Assembly: GCA_937873655.1 (NCBI GenBank)
Contig: CALMYQ010000225.1
Span: 23,258-87,257, forward strand
From: an uncultured Lewinella sp.
GTDB taxonomy: Bacteria; Bacteroidota; Bacteroidia; Chitinophagales; Saprospiraceae
Direction of reading: 5' to 3'
DNA: 64,000 nt
The notes beneath the pieces were generated by a model, which did not search any database, was not told the DNA's origin, and saw nothing but the letters and a program-made list of their open reading frames with translations. The translations under genes were made by a program, and so were the position numbers. This document shows, one piece after another, positions 60,018-64,000 of this stretch. How positions within the stretch are numbered: position 1 is the first letter of the stretch; every line of letters begins with the position of its first letter.

Positions 60018-61424
60018 TCACCCCGCCGCCTGCATTTCCGGCAATTCCGTTCCCTGCGCTTCTTTCAGCAACGGATTGAGCCTTTTGATGATCTCCCTGC
60101 GAAGGTATAAAAGGGTAACGGTAGCCGCCATTACATCAGCGATGGGGAAGGACCACCAGATGCCTTTTAGCCCCATGAAGGCCGGCAGGACGAGGATGAG
60201 CGGGATCAGGAAGAATCCCTGCTTGGTCAGGGTGAGCAGGAGTGCGGGGATCGATTTGCCGATGGCCTGGAAGTAGGCTGATCCCACCAGTTGTGTGGTG
60301 ATGAGCGGCGTGGCGAGGAAGGCTGTGACCAAAGCCGGGCTTGTTGCGCTCAGGAGGTTCGCGTCCTGGGAAAAGAGACCGACCAGCGCTTTGGGGAAGA
60401 TCATGATCCCGGCGAAGATGACCACTGCTACGGCCGTTCCGCCTTTGACGGATGTGGTAATGCTTTCCTTTACCCTTTTCCACTTTTCAGCGCCGTAATT
60501 GTACCCTGCGATGGGCAAAAAACCTTGTGTGATGCCCAGCACCGGGAAGTTGGCGAACATCATGACGCGGTTGATCACGCCGTAGACCGCCACCGCCAGC
60601 TCGCCGCCGTGGTGAAACAGCGAATTGTTCAATACGATGCTCAGCACGCTGATCGTTCCCTGCCGCGCCAGGGTGACAAAACCGATCGAGGAGATCTCCT
60701 TTACGATTTTCCAACGGAGGGTAAGCGTTTGCCAGTGCAGCCGCAGTTCGGTCGGCCCCAGGAAAAAGAACCAGAAAGTATAACCGGCGGCCAGATAGTA
60801 GGAAATGGTCGTAGCCCAGGCCGCGCCTTCCAGCCCCCACCCGAAACCGGCAATGAAAACCGTATCCAATACGATATTTGTAAGCGCAGACGTCAGCATG
60901 ACCAGCATGGCCGGCCTCGGGCTGCCCTGGGCGCGCATCACGTTGTTGGACATCATCGCCCAGGCCAGGCAGGGAATGCCTGTCAGCAGGATGTTGAAAT
61001 ATGCACTGGCCGGCGCTTCAATATCGCCCTTGCCGCCGAATAGCTGCAGGATCGGGTGCTGCGCGAATGACCCCAGGATCACAATGGTTACGGCCAGCAG
61101 GATGGTCATGCAGGCCATTACGCCGAATGTGTCCTCCGCTTTTTTGCGGTTGCCTTTGCCCAACGCCCGGGAAACAACCGACGAGCCGCCGATACCGATG
61201 GCCATGCCGATGGAAGAAATCAGAAAACTGATGGGCAGCACAACCGTAATGGCCGCGATGCCGAGACTGCCTACGAAACGGCCGATAAAAATGGTATCGA
61301 CAATGAAGTTGACGGACATGACCAGAATGCCGATGGAAGCGGGCAGGGCCATTTTCAACAACAGCCTGCCCATGGGCGCCTGGCCAAGCTCTTCGGAAGA
61401 TTTTTTGTTAGGTCGGGTGCTCAT
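60018..61424 (-). CDS. MATE-family multidrug/Na+ efflux transporter
   Basis: A 468-aa membrane protein with twelve helices. MATE features: GRLLLKMALPASIGILVMSV, IGIGGSSVVSRALGKGNRKK, AWAMMSNNVMRAQGSPRPAM, and the second half-repeat with AVAVYGVINRVMMFANFPVL and GFLPIAGYNYGAEKWKRVKE. It exports cationic drugs or metabolites with Na+ or H+. ATG at 61424. It is a single gene, divergent from the DegT-like gene by 94 bp. Confidence 0.96.
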   Translation of the reverse strand: MSTRPNKKSSEELGQAPMGRLLLKMALPASIGILVMSVNFIVDTIFIGRFVGSLGIAAITVVLPISFLISSIGMAIGIGGSSVVSRALGKGNRKKAEDTFGVMACMTILLAVTIVILGSFAQHPILQLFGGKGDIEAPASAYFNILLTGIPCLAWAMMSNNVMRAQGSPRPAMLVMLTSALTNIVLDTVFIAGFGWGLEGAAWATTISYYLAAGYTFWFFFLGPTELRLHWQTLTLRWKIVKEISSIGFVTLARQGTISVLSIVLNNSLFHHGGELAVAVYGVINRVMMFANFPVLGITQGFLPIAGYNYGAEKWKRVKESITTSVKGGTAVAVVIFAGIMIFPKALVGLFSQDANLLSATSPALVTAFLATPLITTQLVGSAYFQAIGKSIPALLLTLTKQGFFLIPLILVLPAFMGLKGIWWSFPIADVMAATVTLLYLRREIIKRLNPLLKEAQGTELPEMQAAG

Positions 61425-61518
61425 GATCTTAGGTCAAACATGGTCGTCAGGACCAAAAATACTAGGTATAGATACGCATAACTTCCGGATAAGTTTGTTT
61501 TTCAGCTAATTTTAACCC

Positions 61519-62592
61519 GTGAACCTGATCGATCACCATCGGATTATTCAAATAACCGGCCGATCCGGCCCGAAACCGCTGCCTGAAGGGACTTGGTTTC
61601 GGTCGGGCAGGGAAGCCCTGATCGCGCTGTTGCGGTCCTGGAAACGGCCCGTACCGGAAGGCCGGATTATCCTGCTGCCTGCTTTTTGCCCGGAAGGCCT
61701 CTATGCGCCGTTTCGATCGGAGGGATGGGACATCGTTTTTTATGATCTGACCGTGGAAGGAAACCCTGATTTCAGTCACCTGCAAAGACTTGCTTCCCAA
61801 ACCCAACCGCAGGTGGCCGTTCTGATCCATCTGTTCGGCGTTCGGCGGGATATCGCCACGTTCCGGAAGGTCCTCGGCGATAACGTTTTTATCATCGAGG
61901 ATTTTGCGCAAACCTGGCCGGGAGAACACCTGGCGCACAACCCGCAGGGCGGTGATGCCCGTTTATTCTCGCTCCCAAAACTGGCCGGGCTGCCCGATGG
62001 CGGAGGATTGGAACTGGCTGCCGGCGGGCGGCCAAAGGTAGAAAAACCCGGATCGGCTTGGGTCTATACCGGATTGCGATTAGGCGCGTTGATAGCGGCG
62101 ACCCTGGCCCGAAAAACCGGCGTGAAGTTTTTCCGGTGGTTGTCCATCGCTTTGAACGGCCGGGCATATCGCATCCTGAGGTCCGGATCTTGGAGTGTCC
62201 GCAGGATGTCCGGAGTCAGCCTTTTCCTTCTGCGCAGGCTGGACCAAAAGCGCCTGATCGACCGCCACCTGAAACAGGCGGAGATCTACCGGTCGGGCCT
62301 GGATCATCCGGGCATAATGGCCATTGACGGCGGCATCGACTGGCCGATGATCGGATTCCCGGTCCTGGTGGACAACCGGTCCCATTTTCTGGAATCGCTC
62401 GCGGTGAAGGGCGTTGTTCCGCTGGTCTTTTCTGCTGCCTGGTCCTTTATACCGGAAGGCGAAGGCCACCTGTTCCCGGGCGCGACGGCATTATCCGGCC
62501 GCCATGTCCTGTTGCCGATCTGCGTCAAATTGACGGATGATGATATTTGGGAGGTGGTCCGGGCGGTGAATGATTACCCGGGAATATCCTGA
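61519..62592 (+). CDS. DegT/DnrJ/EryC1-type PLP aminotransferase-like protein
   Basis: A 357-aa PLP-fold protein: TWFRSGREALIALLRSW near 25 (substrate loop), ILLPAFCPEGLYAPF, and FIIEDFAQTWPG with the Asp and Gln that hold the pyridine ring. The Lys corresponding to the Schiff base is in LFSLPKLAGLPDGGGLEL, more diverged than the usual SFHxxKxLxxGEGG pattern. These enzymes make amino sugars for surface glycans; here the substrate is unknown, and catalysis remains to be shown. GTG start at 61519. The next gene is convergent, 4 bp away. Confidence 0.75.
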   Translation: MNLIDHHRIIQITGRSGPKPLPEGTWFRSGREALIALLRSWKRPVPEGRIILLPAFCPEGLYAPFRSEGWDIVFYDLTVEGNPDFSHLQRLASQTQPQVAVLIHLFGVRRDIATFRKVLGDNVFIIEDFAQTWPGEHLAHNPQGGDARLFSLPKLAGLPDGGGLELAAGGRPKVEKPGSAWVYTGLRLGALIAATLARKTGVKFFRWLSIALNGRAYRILRSGSWSVRRMSGVSLFLLRRLDQKRLIDRHLKQAEIYRSGLDHPGIMAIDGGIDWPMIGFPVLVDNRSHFLESLAVKGVVPLVFSAAWSFIPEGEGHLFPGATALSGRHVLLPICVKLTDDDIWEVVRAVNDYPGIS

Positions 62593-62596
62593 GGGC

Positions 62597-63850
62597 TTAA
62601 GGATTTTTTCTCAACTCACCTTTGTGGTAAGTACCCAGTACTTTCCCTTGCAAGGTCCTGCCGACAAACGGGCTGTTCCTGGATTTCGAACGGATGTCCT
62701 TTCCGGTATACACCCATTCCATTTCCGGGTCAAAGAAGGTCAGGTTGGCAGCGGCGCCTTCTTCGATATGGGGTACGGCCAGGTTCAGGGCTTTTCGCGG
62801 ACGTATAGCCAGGATCTCCGCCAGTTTTTCCGGTGCGGGGCGGGCGGTATTCAAGGCGGAAAAGGTTGTTTCCAGGCCCAGCGCGCCGGATTTTGCGTAT
62901 GGGAATTCCAGTTTTTTGGCTTCTTCTTCCAGGGGTGTGTGGTTGGAACTGACCAGGTCGATGGTTCCGACCAGCAGAGCCTCCAGGAGGGCTTTCCTGT
63001 CGTCGGCACTACGCAGGGGCGGGGCCAGTTTCAGGTTGGAATCGAACCCGGCCAGGTCTTCGTCTGTGAAATAGAGATTGTGGGCGGCTACAGATGCCAT
63101 GGCGCTCAATCCGCGGGATTTGGCGTGGCGGATCAGTTCAACCGAACGCGCGCTGGAAATGGTGTGCAGCAGCAGCCTTGATCCGGTATAGGCCAGCAGG
63201 TCCAGATCGCGCTGGACGATCAGTTCTTCGGCCAGGGCCGGGATGCCCGTGAGTCCCAGGCTCGTACTGGTATATCCTTCGTGCATCTCGCCGTGGGGCG
63301 CAATGGCCAGGTCCATCGGCCGGTTGATGATCAGGCCGTCGAAGGCCCTGACGTATTGGAGGGCGCGCATCATCAGTCCGGCGTGTTGCACAGGTTGTTT
63401 ACCGTCGGTAAAGGCTACGGCGCCGGCAGCGTGCATGTCCATCATTTCCGTGATGTCGGTCCCGGCGCAATCCATGGAAATGGCGCCCGTGGGATAGATA
63501 TCGACCGGAAGCCTGTCCGATTGCCGCAACATATAGAGGATGCCCGGCTTGGAATGCGTAACCGGCGCGGTGTTGGGAAAACAAGCCAGCCCTGTAAAGC
63601 CGCCCGCCAGGGCCGCGTCGGCGAGGGTCGAAAAATCCTCCCGGTGTTCAAACCCCGGATCGCCGGAATGAGCGCCGATATCCACCCAGCCCGGTGAGCA
63701 GTACGCGCCGTTCAGGTCCCACTCCTTAACCGAGCCGGGCGCTTTCCCCGGGTCGGTGATTTTACCGTCCCTGATGTAAAGATTGGTTTGCCTGAGGTGC
63801 CAGGGTCCGTCCGGATCCAGAATGGTTACGTTGCGGATCAGGTAATTCAT
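62597..63850 (-). CDS. Dihydroorotase homologue lacking the metal-binding motif (PyrC'-type, probably non-catalytic)
   Basis: A 417-aa amidohydrolase-fold protein (MNYLIRNVTILDPDGPWHLR). Where dihydroorotases have DxHxHxRxPG, this one has DIGAHSGDPGFEHRED; and SNHTPLEEE replaces the DHAPH site. So the zinc ligands are largely absent. Related pseudo-dihydroorotases serve as structural partners of aspartate transcarbamoylase in some bacteria. The true dihydroorotase is at 31003 in the same window, supporting a non-catalytic role. No pyrB is adjacent. It is convergent with the DegT-like gene. Confidence 0.85.
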   Translation of the reverse strand: MNYLIRNVTILDPDGPWHLRQTNLYIRDGKITDPGKAPGSVKEWDLNGAYCSPGWVDIGAHSGDPGFEHREDFSTLADAALAGGFTGLACFPNTAPVTHSKPGILYMLRQSDRLPVDIYPTGAISMDCAGTDITEMMDMHAAGAVAFTDGKQPVQHAGLMMRALQYVRAFDGLIINRPMDLAIAPHGEMHEGYTSTSLGLTGIPALAEELIVQRDLDLLAYTGSRLLLHTISSARSVELIRHAKSRGLSAMASVAAHNLYFTDEDLAGFDSNLKLAPPLRSADDRKALLEALLVGTIDLVSSNHTPLEEEAKKLEFPYAKSGALGLETTFSALNTARPAPEKLAEILAIRPRKALNLAVPHIEEGAAANLTFFDPEMEWVYTGKDIRSKSRNSPFVGRTLQGKVLGTYHKGELRKNP

Positions 63851-63934
63851 CCGATCAAAAATTTCGGCAAATTTAAAAAGGATATTTAAATTTATTCCGG
63901 TTGAATCGCTGGAGCTGAAAATCAGGGTTGGCAG

Positions 63935-64000
63935 AAATCAGTATCCAGTCTTCAGTTGGCAGTCTTCAGTTGGCAGTCTTCAGTTGGCAGTCTTCAGTTG
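63935..64000. repeat. 14-bp double-heptamer array (CAGTCTTCAGTTGG), running off the window end
   Basis: At least four perfect 14-bp units (two heptamers each) to the last base of the window; upstream of the dihydroorotase homologue on its minus strand. Confidence 0.9.

Overview
The window looks like the chromosome of a Bacteroidota bacterium, most likely a Saprospiria-type member (Lewinella/Haliscomenobacter relatives). The pointers are a protein with SprB repeats and a type IX secretion (T9SS) sorting tail, many signal-peptidase-II lipoproteins, a WG-repeat giant protein, a DUF5606 protein, a membrane LytTR regulator, a 7TMR-DISM hybrid kinase, and promoter-like TAnnTTTG boxes in place of E. 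coli -10 boxes. Most genes are about 50-55% GC; two blocks (about 12.2-14.6 kb and 39.9-41.5 kb) are about 30-33% GC in the lines I counted. I saw no rRNA, tRNA, CRISPR array or intact transposase gene.

Layout. 0.3-7.4 kb: a PD40-propeller lipoprotein, an FAH-fold enzyme, two tandem DUF1080 lipoproteins, a SnoaL-like protein, a LytTR regulator and an EreA-like periplasmic protein. 7.5-10.7 kb: a T9SS beta-helix/SprB surface protein. 11.0-15.2 kb: hisA followed by an AT-rich island. The island lies between hisA and a second copy of the hisA 5' end, and holds two copies of a 136-bp non-autonomous element, a gene remnant, a lipoprotein and a putative zinc-protease lipoprotein whose signal peptide is separated from its body by a tetranucleotide repeat. 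15.2-26.5 kb: tlyA-like, a LysM protein, DUF1295, cdd, a DUF885 protein, then a housekeeping run (yceD-rpmF, RidA, trpS, FAH, metK). 26.8-36.3 kb: WG-repeat protein, 2'-5' RNA ligase-like, dihydroorotase, purK, nitroreductase, an ATPase remnant, sucC. 36.5-45.2 kb: DUF4442, aroB, esterase, kptA, an AT-rich three-gene module (TIGR04255-like plus two unknowns), a class A PBP and a response regulator; inverted composite repeats lie directly upstream of aroB and of the regulator. 45.2-56.3 kb: tRNA nucleotidyltransferase, dus, nhaD, small lipoprotein, PqiA-like protein, hybrid kinase, thioredoxin-like lipoprotein, deoxyribonucleotidase and GtrA. 56.6-64 kb: DUF5606, M3 peptidase, GH25 lysozyme, MATE transporter, a DegT-like protein and a dihydroorotase homologue that lacks its metal motif.

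How the genes fit together. Housekeeping functions include histidine, purine, pyrimidine and aromatic biosynthesis, translation (L32, TrpRS, tRNA and rRNA modification), SAM synthesis and cell-wall synthesis. They are interspersed with envelope proteins and signalling genes, mostly as singletons or pairs rather than long operons.

The most striking non-coding feature is that many intergenic gaps carry short tandem arrays (7-bp ACTGACA/ACTGCCA type, 8-9-bp CGATTGAT or GAGGAATC type, purine GAGAGTG type), often sharing a CTTCGRCTTCGCTCAG block. In three places (tlyA-like, aroB, response regulator) an array runs to within about 10 bp of a start codon. The best candidates for undescribed biology are the phase-variable lipoprotein island with captured hisA promoter, the 136-bp element whose hairpin loop is flipped between copies, and the AT-rich TIGR04255 module.
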